Notes under the pieces: generated by a model
Database searches by the model: none
Seen by the model: the letters and a program-made list of their open reading frames with translations, nothing else
Told to the model about the DNA's origin: nothing
Source of the DNA: Sphingopyxis sp. 113P3
GTDB taxonomy: Bacteria; Pseudomonadota; Alphaproteobacteria; Sphingomonadales; Sphingomonadaceae
Direction: 5' to 3'
Length of the DNA stretch: 64,000 nt
NCBI RefSeq assembly: GCF_001278035.1
Contig: NZ_CP009453.1
Location: forward strand, 62,001 to 126,000
Part shown: in pieces, positions 17,662 to 26,482 of the stretch
How the letters are laid out: every line of letters begins with the position of its first letter
Numbering within the stretch: the first letter of the stretch is position 1
Position numbers and translations under genes: made by a program

Positions 17662-18573
17662 ATGGCAATCGATTTGACCGGCCGGGTGGCCATCGTCACC
17701 GGAGCGGGTGGCGGCTTGGGACGCGAACACGCAAAGCTGCTCGCGGCGCGCGGCGCGAAGGTGGTGGTCAACGATCTGGGCGGTTCGGTCAGCGGCAGCG
17801 ACGGGTCGATCGCGGCCGCGGACGCGGTGGTCCGCGAGATTGAGGCAGCGGGCGGCGAAGCGATGGCGGATGGCGCGTCAGTCACCGAGATGGCGCAGGT
17901 CGAGGCGATGGTCGCGGCGGCGATGGAACGCTGGGGCCGGATCGATATCCTGGTCAACAACGCCGGCATCCTGCGTGACAAGACGTTCGCGAAGATGGAC
18001 CTCGCCGACTTCCGCGCCGTCATCGACGTCCACCTCATGGGCGCGGTCCACTGCACCAAGGCCGTGTGGGAGATCATGCGGCGGCAGAACTACGGCCGCA
18101 TCGTAATGACCACCTCCTCCTCCGGGCTGTTCGGCAATTTCGGGCAGTCGAACTACGGCGCCGCGAAGATGGCGCTGGTCGGTCTGATGCAGGTCCTCTC
18201 GCTCGAGGGCCGAAAGAACGACATCCGCGTCAATTGCCTAGCGCCGACTGCGGCGACCCGAATGCTGGAGGGGCTGCTGCCCGAGGAGGCGCTCGCCGCG
18301 CTCGCGCCCGCAACGGTCAGTCCGGGCGTCCTCGCGCTGGTGGCCAAAGACGCGCCGACGCGAACGATCCTCTGCGCCGGAGCGGGGAGCTTCGAGCAGG
18401 CACACCTCACGCTCACCCGCGGCATCCACGCGGGCCGCGGTGACGACGCCGCCGAGCGCATCCAGTCGTCATGGGCCGAGCTTGCCGATCAAAGGGGTAG
18501 CGTCGTCCCCGAGAACGCGGGCGTCCAGGGGCAGGTCGAGTTGGAAAAGCTGAAGGAAGCGCTAGGGGTCTAA
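17662..18573 (+). CDS. short-chain dehydrogenase, (3R)-hydroxyacyl-CoA dehydrogenase type
   Basis: A 303-residue NAD(P)-dependent oxidoreductase. The cofactor motif is TGAGGGLG (residues 13-20), with NNAG at 99-102, catalytic Tyr165 and Lys169 in YGAAK, and Ser near 152-154. The opening sequence, the NDLGG motif after strand 2 and the long C-terminal extension are typical of multifunctional-enzyme-type 3-hydroxyacyl-CoA dehydrogenases. With the adjacent thiolase and ligase it would oxidise a 3-hydroxyacyl-CoA (inference). Its 3' end overlaps that of the convergent regulator gene by 4 nt. Confidence 0.88.
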   Translation: MAIDLTGRVAIVTGAGGGLGREHAKLLAARGAKVVVNDLGGSVSGSDGSIAAADAVVREIEAAGGEAMADGASVTEMAQVEAMVAAAMERWGRIDILVNNAGILRDKTFAKMDLADFRAVIDVHLMGAVHCTKAVWEIMRRQNYGRIVMTTSSSGLFGNFGQSNYGAAKMALVGLMQVLSLEGRKNDIRVNCLAPTAATRMLEGLLPEEALAALAPATVSPGVLALVAKDAPTRTILCAGAGSFEQAHLTLTRGIHAGRGDDAAERIQSSWAELADQRGSVVPENAGVQGQVELEKLKEALGV

Positions 18574-19850
18574 GGCCGGCGGCTGAACAGGCCGTGGAGC
18601 AGCGGCCGGACATACAGCTCGGAAACCTGCTCCGGCTCGGCGCCGGGGACCCATCGCCCCAATTCGGCGGCCGAGTTGATCATCGCGGTCACCATTTCTG
18701 AGGCGATCCGGAGATCGCAGATCGTCACCGAACCGTCGGCGACGCCATCGCTCAAGATGTCCTGGAAGCGCAGCGTGACGAGCGACATCCGCCGCATCAT
18801 CTCGCGGCGAAGCTCCGGCCCCACGACCGTCAGCGCGCTCGTGCGGAGCATGAAACCTTCAACGGTCATCTGACGGGTCACCAGATCGACGGCCGTTGAG
18901 GCAACTCGCGATATACCTGGCTCGCGCCGCAGCATTGCCGCGCTCTGCGCCTCGCGCAACACCTCGAACGTGCGGTCGAAGCAGGCGACCACAAGTTCTT
19001 CGCTCGCCTCGTAGTGATGGTAGAACGCGCCGCGGCTGACATTCAGCATCGCCGCGATCCGTTCGATCGACGCCCCGCGATAGCCGTGCTCGTTGATCAG
19101 CGCCGTCGCCGCGCGAAGGAAGGATTCCTGCGAGAGAGGCCCGCGCTCGCCCGCGGGGTGCTTCTCGAGCGCCGCCTCGGGAGGGCGCAGATCGACCTGT
19201 CCCGCCGCCAGTCCGCCGAGTAGGATTTCGGTAAATCGATCGGCGATGCGCGGGAAGTCTTCAGGCAGATAGTTACCGATCCACGCCACCGACCAAAGCA
19301 ATTGAGATACCAGCATGTGGGTGCGCGCGTTGAGCTCCCCCCGGTCCCATTGAGGTATTCCGGGGCGCATGAGCGAGCGCACCATCCGGAAGAACTCGGT
19401 ATATCCCTTGTAGACCACCAGCGAATGCGGCTCGGTGAGAGCGCGCAAGTCACCGAAGTAGGTGAAGGCGGGCTGTTCGCCGCGCGCGACGCGCCCCAGC
19501 AGTGCGAAGTACCCGTGCACGAAGGCTCTGACCCTGGCTTCGGGGGTCTTGCGTTTGAGCGCCTCGGTGGCGAGCCCCTGGTGAAGCGCGATCGACTGCA
19601 GGAAAGCGGCGACCATCAGGTCTTCGCGCTTCTCGAAATAGTAGCGCAGACTCTTGAGGTTGAGGCCGATTTCCGCAGCGACCAGAGCGAGGGTGGTATC
19701 CCCCAATCCGACCCGGTTGATCACCTTGGCTGCGGCATCGAGGATCGACTGCTGACGGCGGTTGAATCGCTTCGTCCCAGCGCGTTCGCCGATCATCTCC
19801 GAGCTCCCGCTCTCGGAATGAGAGGTAGAAGCGACCGCCGAACTCTTCAT
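18570..19850 (-). CDS. tandem TetR regulator (two TetR DNA-binding domains in one chain)
   Basis: A 426-residue protein holding two complete TetR-type HTHs: ILDAAAKVINRVGLGDTTLA followed by LKSLRYYFEKREDL (about residues 35-78), and FLRAATALINEHGYRGASIE followed by VSRGAFYHHYEASEEL (about residues 243-288). Each is followed by its own helical ligand/dimer domain. Ordinary TetR proteins have one domain and about 200 residues. GAGG at 6 nt supports the ATG at 19850. It faces the SDR gene at 20000 across a region with an inverted repeat. It probably represses the metabolic cluster until an acyl-CoA or similar ligand binds (inference). Confidence 0.88.
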   Translation of the reverse strand: MKSSAVASTSHSESGSSEMIGERAGTKRFNRRQQSILDAAAKVINRVGLGDTTLALVAAEIGLNLKSLRYYFEKREDLMVAAFLQSIALHQGLATEALKRKTPEARVRAFVHGYFALLGRVARGEQPAFTYFGDLRALTEPHSLVVYKGYTEFFRMVRSLMRPGIPQWDRGELNARTHMLVSQLLWSVAWIGNYLPEDFPRIADRFTEILLGGLAAGQVDLRPPEAALEKHPAGERGPLSQESFLRAATALINEHGYRGASIERIAAMLNVSRGAFYHHYEASEELVVACFDRTFEVLREAQSAAMLRREPGISRVASTAVDLVTRQMTVEGFMLRTSALTVVGPELRREMMRRMSLVTLRFQDILSDGVADGSVTICDLRIASEMVTAMINSAAELGRWVPGAEPEQVSELYVRPLLHGLFSRRP

Positions 19851-19903
19851 CGAAATCCTCACGCGACGGGCTGCCCACCCGATCATGAACCTCACTTTCT
19901 TGT

Positions 19904-19927
19904 TAGACGAGAAATACTGATTGTCTA
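19904..19927. promoter_or_regulatory. inverted repeat, possible TetR operator
   Basis: TAGAC (19904-19908) and GTCTA (19923-19927) face each other over 14 nt, between the divergent tandem-TetR gene and the SDR gene. TTGTTAGAC and TTGTCTATC around them give partial extra similarity. Short arms make this tentative. Confidence 0.35.
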
Positions 19928-19999
19928 TCGGGCCGTTTCTGACATACCATTTTGAGAATGAGCGTCGGTGATTCCGGCGAATTGCAGGGAGTTTGGATC

Positions 20000-20896
20000 G
20001 TGGAATTGAGTGGCAAGGTAGCGGTGATCACGGGGGGCGCCAGCGGTATAGGATACGCTATGGCAGAGCGCTTTGCCCAAGCAGGTATGCGCATCGTTCT
20101 CGCGGATATCGAAGAGGGAGCCCTGCAGACGGCGGTCGAGCGACTTGCAGGTGCCGGGGCGGACGTGATCGGATTGAGAACCGATGTCGCCAACTTTACG
20201 GACCTTCAGGCGTTGGAAGCCCGCGCCGTGGAGAAGTATGGAAAGGTCCATCTCCTGTGCAACAACGCCGGGGTATCCATCACCGGACCCGCGTGGAAGT
20301 TTTCGCTGGATGACTGGCGCTGGGTTATGGACGTCAACGTCAACGGCGTGATCTTCGGCGTGAAGGCTTTCCTACCGGGCATGCTTGAGCATGGCGAGCC
20401 AGCACACATCGTAAACACCGGATCGCTCGCTTCGTTCAACGCTATCGGAGACCACTCTCCTTACTGTACCTCGAAGTTCGCGGTGCTCGGCTTTACTCAG
20501 TCCTTGTACAGCGAGATGGTCGCGCTCAAGACCAACGTAGGGGTCAGCATTCTGGCGCCTGGAATGGTTGCCACGGGCATCAACCGCGCATGGCGCAATC
20601 GGCCTGACAGCGACAAGCCCTGGAGCGATCGCGAATATGCGGACGAAACGTTCATGGCCCACAGCAACGCATTCCAGGGCGCCGGCATATCGGCCGATGT
20701 TGTGGCCGAGCGCGTGGTGGAAGCGGTCCAAGGCGGCCGATTCTATATTTTCACCGAAGACGGCGCGCCCGCGTACGTGGCGGCCACCGCCGGCCGGGCA
20801 GCGACAGGCCAGAACCCGTATGCGTGGACCTGGGGCGAGGATCGGCGTTCCGAAAGCGAACGCGGAACGCCGCCTTGGATGGCAGAGACGGTCTGA
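20000..20896 (+). CDS. short-chain dehydrogenase/reductase
   Basis: A 298-residue classical SDR. TGGASGIG at residues 11-18, NNAG at 88-91, Ser142, Tyr155 and Lys159 form the cofactor and catalytic sites. I chose GTG at 20000 because GGGAG lies 8 nt upstream and the protein then starts right before the first beta strand; an ATG 48 nt upstream is possible. The C-terminus is longer than usual and ends PWMAETV, as in many sphingomonad SDRs of catabolic clusters. The substrate is unknown. Confidence 0.88.
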   Translation: MELSGKVAVITGGASGIGYAMAERFAQAGMRIVLADIEEGALQTAVERLAGAGADVIGLRTDVANFTDLQALEARAVEKYGKVHLLCNNAGVSITGPAWKFSLDDWRWVMDVNVNGVIFGVKAFLPGMLEHGEPAHIVNTGSLASFNAIGDHSPYCTSKFAVLGFTQSLYSEMVALKTNVGVSILAPGMVATGINRAWRNRPDSDKPWSDREYADETFMAHSNAFQGAGISADVVAERVVEAVQGGRFYIFTEDGAPAYVAATAGRAATGQNPYAWTWGEDRRSESERGTPPWMAETV

Positions 20897-20917
20897 AGGG
20901 ATCGCTGGCGGCCGTCG

Positions 20918-22534
20918 TCAGTGACGTGAGCCGCCTTCGACCGCTACCTCTTGCGCATTCCAGTCGTCCAGCAACTCCCGCTTGAGCACCTTGCCGATCG
21001 CGCTGCGAGGTAGTTCGTCGACCACACGCACCGCCGCGATCCGCTGCATCTTTCCCAGCCTTCGGTTGGCGAAGGCTCGCAGGTCCTCCGGGTCGACTTC
21101 GCTTCCCGGTTTCGGAGTGACGAAAGCCACCGGGGTTTCGCCCCACTCGGAAGACGGAGCGCCGACAACCGCCGCTTCGGCGACTGACGGATGCTCAAGC
21201 AGCACGGCCTCGAGGTCGACCGGGTAGATGTTGATTCCGCCTGAGATGATCATGTCCTTGGCGCGGCCGACGAGGGTGAAGAACCCGTCCTCGTCGACGC
21301 TGGCGAGGTCTCCGGTGCGGATGAACCGCCGGCCCTCTTCGTCGAACCATTCGGCTTCCGCGGTCTTGCCCGGCTGGTTGTGGTAGCCATTCATCATCGA
21401 GCGCGACCGGCCCACCACCTCACCGACCTCGCCCGGTCCGACCCGGCGCCCGTCCGCGCCGATGACGAACATCTCGTGCCCGTCGATCGGCCGACCAACC
21501 GTATGAAGCTTGTCGGGATGAAGATGCGCGTCAAGCTGACACGAACCGCCGCCCTCGGTCATGCCGTAGTATTCGGTCAGCCCGCCGGGCCAGCGCGCGA
21601 GCACCTCGGCCTTGAGCTCCGCGGGAAACGGCGCGGAGGTGGCGTACTTGAGATGATAGCTCGATAGGTCGAAGGCATCGAAGTCCGGCACCGCGAGAAT
21701 TCGGCGGTACTGCACCGGAACCAGCATCGCGAAGTTCACGCGGTGGCGTTCACTGAGCACGAGAAACTCGCGCGCATCGAACCGGTCCATCAAGATGACC
21801 GTGCCGCCGCCTGCCAGCGCCGGGATCAGGCTGACGAGGGTCGTGTTCGAATAAAGCGGCGTCGAAATCAATGCCACCCCCAGAGGAGTATAACCGGGTG
21901 GATTGGCGAGGTGGTGATGCGGCCAGCGCATGGCGTGGGATTGCACGATGCCCTTGGGCGTTCCGGTCGTCCCCGACGAGTAGATGATGTTGAACGCCTG
22001 GTCAGGATCGATCTCGACGGCCCTGGGAACGGAACCGGATGCAGTGAGCCACTGCTCGAAGGGTGCGCCGACTGCACCTCGCGTCAGCGCCACTCGTCGC
22101 GCCCGAATGCGCTCTGCGACCGGCGCGAGGAGCTTCGAGACCACGGCATCGAGGAACAGATGTGCGGCGCCACTGTCGGCCAACATCTCCGCCAGTTGTT
22201 CGGGTGTCGCTGAAGGCGAGAGAGGCGAGATCGCAGCTCCTGCCCGCAACGCGCCGAGAAAGATCGCGATGTATGGGATCGACGCGGAAGCGCAGATCGC
22301 GACGACGTCGCGCGACGCCACGCCATCGCGCTGCAGGCCAGCGGCGACCCGGTCCACCATCGTATCCAGCTCACGATAGCTGATGCTCTCATCGCCGCTG
22401 ACGATCGCGACCTTGTCAGGCCGCGCCGCCGCCTGCAAGCCGACGAGTTCAGGGAAAGTGCCGAATGGTCGCGCGACGTAATCCGCGATGGCTTGCTCAG
22501 CCCCCACTGCTGTCACGTTCGTCTCACTCTCCAT
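20918..22534 (-). CDS. AMP-dependent acyl-CoA synthetase/ligase
   Basis: A 538-residue member of the ANL superfamily. It activates a carboxylic acid with ATP and joins it to CoA. The P-loop-like YSSGTTGTPKGI, then GLTEYYGMTEGG, TGDLASVDEDG, GRAKDMIISGGINIYP, and the C-terminal PRSAIGKVLKREL with the catalytic Lys are all present. It is convergent with the SDR at 20000 and divergent from the receptor gene. GGAG lies upstream of the chosen start. It probably starts breakdown of the cluster's acid substrate. Confidence 0.93.
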   Translation of the reverse strand: MESETNVTAVGAEQAIADYVARPFGTFPELVGLQAAARPDKVAIVSGDESISYRELDTMVDRVAAGLQRDGVASRDVVAICASASIPYIAIFLGALRAGAAISPLSPSATPEQLAEMLADSGAAHLFLDAVVSKLLAPVAERIRARRVALTRGAVGAPFEQWLTASGSVPRAVEIDPDQAFNIIYSSGTTGTPKGIVQSHAMRWPHHHLANPPGYTPLGVALISTPLYSNTTLVSLIPALAGGGTVILMDRFDAREFLVLSERHRVNFAMLVPVQYRRILAVPDFDAFDLSSYHLKYATSAPFPAELKAEVLARWPGGLTEYYGMTEGGGSCQLDAHLHPDKLHTVGRPIDGHEMFVIGADGRRVGPGEVGEVVGRSRSMMNGYHNQPGKTAEAEWFDEEGRRFIRTGDLASVDEDGFFTLVGRAKDMIISGGINIYPVDLEAVLLEHPSVAEAAVVGAPSSEWGETPVAFVTPKPGSEVDPEDLRAFANRRLGKMQRIAAVRVVDELPRSAIGKVLKRELLDDWNAQEVAVEGGSRH

Positions 22535-22731
22535 ACCTCGGGAATCTCCTGTTTGCCGATCCGCGCTATCCGGTGTCACGCCTGACGCATATTCTCAATA
22601 GCGCACCTTTTCCCGCTCGACACACAATATTTCTCTTCTCATAAAGGCGGAAGCGCACTACCCTTGCAGCAGGCCGGCAACGATCGGCAGCGAATGTTAG
22701 CAACCGGTCCGCGCGACATTGGGAGGATGAA

Positions 22732-23709
22732 ATGAGGGTGAAGATCAATTTCAGTCTGGCCGGCTCAGTGCTGGCAATAGCGGCCTGCGCTTCGAGCCAG
22801 ACTGTCTCCGCGCAGGAGGGCTCGCAGACAGACAGCGATGCCACCACCCAGGCGCCCGAAGATCGCCCATCGGCCCAGGTGACCGAAGGTCAGACCGAAG
22901 CCGGAATAGTTGTCACCGCGAACCGCCGCGAAGAGCTTTTGAATGATGTCGCCACGGCGGTGTCGGCGTTCACGGCAGAGGATCGTACGATCCGCGGCAT
23001 CCTCAGCACACAGGATGTCGCGAAATTCACGCCGGGCGTCTCGATCTCCGACAATCCGAATCGGGTCAACATTCGCGGCGTCGGCCGCGTGACGAACGCG
23101 CTCGGTTCCGATCCGGGCGTGGCTAACTACGTCGACGGTTTCTACACATCCGAGTCCGATGTGATCGGCTCCTCTGAATTCCTTACCGAGCGCGTCGAAG
23201 TGTTGCGTGGTCCCCAAGGCACGCTGTATGGCCGCAACTCGATCGGCGGCGCGGCCAACATCATATCGAAGCGCCCTACGGACGAATTCCAGGTCGAAGG
23301 CCGCGCGTTCATCAACGACTATATGCGTTACGGCGGCGCCGCTTCAATCAGTGGGCCGATCAGCGATGCGCTGCGCTTCAAGGTCGCGGCTATCGGAGCC
23401 AAGCAGAAGGGCGGCTACATCGAGAACATCAGCGGCCCCGACCAGTACTCCGACGAAATCTACACTATCGAAGGTCAGCTCGAGCTCGACATCACGCCCA
23501 ATCTCACGGCGTGGACCCGCGTTCAGCACACGCGGTATGACCAGCAGCCGCAGATTCCCACCGTCATTTCGTCGTTTGCGAATGTTCCCTATTTCGGGGG
23601 CTTGGTGGCAAACCCCCAGTTCGGCCTGACCAATCCGTCCCAGGGTGATCCGTTCGTCGTGTCCTATGACTGTCCGTCGTCAGAACATTCGGCACAACTC
23701 GCGGCGTAG
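22732..23709 (+). pseudogene. TonB-dependent outer-membrane receptor, 3' end removed by IS3 insertion
   Basis: The signal peptide (MRVKINFSLAGSVLAIAACA then SSQTVSA) and the plug domain are intact, with IVVTANRREE, ERVEVLRGPQGTLYGRNSIG and GAANIISKRP. Native coding stops after residue 313 at nt 23670. The last 12 codons (CPSSEHSAQLAA) are read from the IS end. A full receptor has roughly 700-800 residues, so most of the beta barrel is missing and the protein cannot form a channel. It was probably the uptake receptor for the cluster's substrate. No 3' remnant is found beyond the IS. Confidence 0.9.
23671..23696 (+). repeat. IS3 left terminal inverted repeat
   Basis: Starts TGTCCGTCGTC and has GGCACA about 20 nt in. 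It pairs with the right end at 25168-25193. Confidence 0.85.
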
Positions 23710-23744
23710 ATTAGCGGAGTGCGGACCTCGTCAGGGGGTTGATG

Positions 23745-24725
23745 TTAGGCGGCGAACTTGCGGTGCTGCAAGCGCCGATGATCGATGGTCTGTCGCTTGA
23801 TCCTTTCGCGCAGTTTGATGATTGCCGGAGCCCTGCCGAAGTAGGCGTCGGCAGGCGTCACGTTGGCCAGGCTCTCGTGGTATCGCTGGTGATTGTAGTG
23901 CTCGACGAAGGTCTCGATGTGGGCTTCGAGGTCGCCGGGCAGGAAGTAGTTTTCCAGCAAGATGCGGTTTTTCAGGGTCTGGTGCCAGCGCTCGATCTTG
24001 CCCTGGGTTTGGGGATGACACGGGGCGCCGCGGACATGGCTCATCTTCCGGGCCTCGATGTATTCCGCCAGCTCACCCGCGATGTAGCTGGGGCCATTAT
24101 CGCTGAGTAGCCGGGGTTTGTGCAGCACCGTGGCGCTGTCGCAACCAGAAGCCGCCAGGGCGAGGTCCAGCGTGTCGGTGACGTCCTCGGCTCGCATGTT
24201 GGTGCACAGCTTCCAGGCGATGATGTAGCGTGAGAAGTCGTCGAGCACGGTCGACAGATACATCCAGCCCCACCCGATGATCTTGAAGTAGGTGAAGTCG
24301 GTCTGCCACATCTCGTTCGGCCGCGTGGTTTTCGTGTGGAACTGATCGGCAGCCTTGATCACGACATAGGCCGGGCTGGTGATCAGGTCGTGGGCCTTCA
24401 ACAAGCGGTAAACCGTGGATTCCGACACGAAGTAGCGCTGCCCATCGGTGAAGCGTACGGCCAGTTCCCGGGGGCTCAGCTCAGACTGTTCCAGCGCCAG
24501 CTCGATGATCTGGTCGTGGATGCCCGCCGGGATGCGGTTCCACACCCGGCTCGGCGCCGATGGCCGATCTTCCAACGCCTCCGGCCCGCCTTCGAGGTAG
24601 CGATCATACCAGCGGTAGAATGTCCGACGAGGGATGCCGAGTTGGTCCAGCGTGCGCTTGGCCGACAGGTGCGACTGCTCGACGGTTCTGATGATCTCGA
24701 GCTTCTCGGATGCGGGATACCTCAT
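23745..24725 (-). CDS. IS3-family transposase OrfB (DDE integrase core)
   Basis: A 326-residue catalytic part of the transposase. The rve/DDE core shows WQTDFTYFKI (first Asp), LLSDNGPSYI (second Asp) and GKIERWHQTLKNR (Glu), preceded by an HTH_21-like region (IPRRTFYRWYDRYLEG). Its ATG overlaps the orfA stop (ATGA). The frame is also open upstream past the slippery site, so the active form is probably an OrfAB fusion made by -1 frameshifting. Confidence 0.92.
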   Translation of the reverse strand: MRYPASEKLEIIRTVEQSHLSAKRTLDQLGIPRRTFYRWYDRYLEGGPEALEDRPSAPSRVWNRIPAGIHDQIIELALEQSELSPRELAVRFTDGQRYFVSESTVYRLLKAHDLITSPAYVVIKAADQFHTKTTRPNEMWQTDFTYFKIIGWGWMYLSTVLDDFSRYIIAWKLCTNMRAEDVTDTLDLALAASGCDSATVLHKPRLLSDNGPSYIAGELAEYIEARKMSHVRGAPCHPQTQGKIERWHQTLKNRILLENYFLPGDLEAHIETFVEHYNHQRYHESLANVTPADAYFGRAPAIIKLRERIKRQTIDHRRLQHRKFAA

Positions 24726-25108
24726 TCGTCGTTGCCCCCATCCGCGACCATGCTTTTTTTGAGCAGACGGTTTTCCAGTGTCAGATCGGCCACGCATTCC
24801 TTCAGGGCCCGGGCTTCGCGGCGCAGGTCCTGGACCTCTCCGGTGGTCGCGGCACGGGCGGTGTCGCCGGCCAGGCGGCGCTTGCCAGCTTCCATGAACT
24901 CCTTCGACCAGGTGTAATACAGGCTCTGGGCAATGCCTTCCTTGCGGCATAGCTCGGCGATGCTGTCTTCCCCGCGCAGGCCATCCAGCACGATGCGGAT
25001 CTTGTCCTCGGCCGAAAAGTGACGCCGGGTCTGTCGGCGGATGTCCTTCACTACCCGCTCTGCTGGGGCCTTGGCGGGCGATTTTACATTGGAGGATCTG
25101 GGCTTCAT
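24722..25108 (-). CDS. IS3-family transposase OrfA (HTH protein)
   Basis: A 128-residue protein with an IS3/IS911-type HTH (RRHFSAEDKIRIVLDGLRGE then IAELCRKEGIAQSLYYTWSK) and a C-terminal leucine-zipper-like helix (VADLTLENRLLKK). It binds IS ends and dimerises with OrfAB. Both reading frames are intact, so the element may still be mobile. Confidence 0.9.
   Translation of the reverse strand: MKPRSSNVKSPAKAPAERVVKDIRRQTRRHFSAEDKIRIVLDGLRGEDSIAELCRKEGIAQSLYYTWSKEFMEAGKRRLAGDTARAATTGEVQDLRREARALKECVADLTLENRLLKKSMVADGGNDE
24753..24761 (-). promoter_or_regulatory. A7G slippery site for -1 frameshift (orfA to orfB)
   Basis: On the minus strand CAAAAAAAG near the end of orfA contains A-AAA-AAG in the orfA phase needed for a -1 slip. 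After it the orfB frame continues without a stop as KHGRGWGQRRMRYPAS. Confidence 0.75.
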
Positions 25109-25147
25109 CTTCGTTCCTTCGTCACTACGACGAAGCCCAGATCCTCC

Positions 25148-26392
25148 TTAAATCACAACCTCAAATCTGTGCCATTGGTGCCGACGGCGGACATCGGTGA
25201 TCGCGCCCGCCATCGAATTGGCGGTGAGTGCAGTTTCATCGATCGAGCTGGTGATAGCCGTCACCGTGCGCGCCTGACGATCCATCGCGCTTCGCACGCT
25301 CTCCGCATCCCTGCGCAAGGCTAGCACCGTGTCGCGCATGGAGGTCGACGCCGACACTGTCTGAGCGGACGCGCTCTGAATCTCGGCGATCCGACCGGCG
25401 ATGTCGTCCGTAGCACTCGCAGTCTGTGCGGCGAGGCTCTTCACTTCCTGCGCGACCACGGCGAACCCTCGCCCCGCATCGCCTGCTCGGGCGGCCTCGA
25501 TAGCGGCGTTGAGGGCCAGCATCTGCGTCTGCTCGGCGACGTGCCGGATGAGACCGGTGACCGTCTCGATCGATCCCGCATGGCCGGCGGCCGCGGTGGC
25601 GGTGCTGACGGCGAGCGCTGCTTCTTCGGCGGCGCGGTCGGCGACTGAAGCCGAATTGTCGACCACCGCCTGCACCTCGCCGATCGCGCTGATCAACCCC
25701 GCGGCAGTGCGGGCGGCGTCGTCCATCGCGAGGGCTGACTGCTCGGCGGCCGAAGCAACGCTGGCCGCGTTCGACAGCATGTCGACCGTCAGCCTCGCCG
25801 TTTGGTCGGCGCGATGCCGCACGTCCTTCGCCGTCGCCGTGGCGATTTCGACCGTGGCGGCAATGTCTTCGCGGAATAGTTCGGCGTGCTCACCCAGCCG
25901 GCGCGCAGCTCGTTCACGGTGGATCGAGGTGACCTGCGAGGTCATAATCTCGCATTCGAGTACGACATGGCGCAGATAGACCGCGGCCAGACGCCCCAGC
26001 TCGCGCGGATCGTCGATCCGGCGCGTCAGACTGTCGATCAGGCGATCGTGCCCGGCGGAGAAGGCCGAAAGCATGAGATCGAGCGGAGTGCCTTCGATCA
26101 CATACTCGCGCCCGGAAGCGGCGATCCGGTCGACCCAAGCCTGGTCGATAGGGCTGGTTAGCTTTCCTTCCATGTAGGCGATGCCCGTGGGCAATTCGCG
26201 GACTATGCGGTCTTCGTCGACACCGCCCTCCGGCCCCACGAGCGCGGCGATGTGATCCCAGAAGCCCCTTACGATCCACTCGATGTCAGGACGGACCAGT
26301 CGCCAAATCTCCCGCAGGTCGGCCTCGAAATTGCCGTCCAGCCCGTAGAACTGTAGACGATCGGCGATCGCAATCGCACCCGCCTCCGTCAT
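25148..26392 (-). pseudogene. globin-coupled methyl-accepting chemotaxis sensor, C-terminus replaced by IS sequence
   Basis: The N-terminal half (about residues 1-165) resembles a sensor globin ([20 protein letters not shown]). The C-terminal half is an MCP signalling domain with the hairpin tip [20 protein letters not shown] followed by [19 protein letters not shown]. There is no transmembrane segment, so it was a cytoplasmic oxygen-type sensor. GGGAGAGG supports the start at 26392. About 399 residues are native; the last 15 come from the IS right end. The loss is at the very C-terminus, so some function could remain. Confidence 0.85.
25168..25193 (-). repeat. IS3 right terminal inverted repeat
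   Basis: Read on the minus strand it starts TGTCCGCCGTC with GGCACA at the same distance as in the left end. Confidence 0.85.
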
Positions 26393-26482
26393 CTGCCTCT
26401 CCCTCGATTCCCCACCTAGTGGATAGCGGAACAGAGTTAACGGAGCATCACGATCTTGCCTGTTGTCTGAAGATTTCGGCAA

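Larger units (their letters stand above)
23671..25193 (-). mobile_element. IS3-family insertion sequence, complete
   Basis: A 1523-bp element bounded by TG...CA. The ends are inverted repeats of about 26 bp with mismatches. The left end begins TGTCCGTCGTCAG with GGCACA further in; the right end, read inward, begins TGTCCGCCGTCGG with GGCACA at the same distance. It encodes orfA and orfB in the IS3 arrangement with an A7G slippery site. The bases outside the ends (ATGAC to the left, TCGGT to the right) do not match, so there is no target duplication. Confidence 0.9.

Noticed and set aside
23666..25198. Target-site duplication for the IS3 element
   Set aside because: Left flank ATGAC and right flank TCGGT share no 3-5 bp repeat in the expected position.
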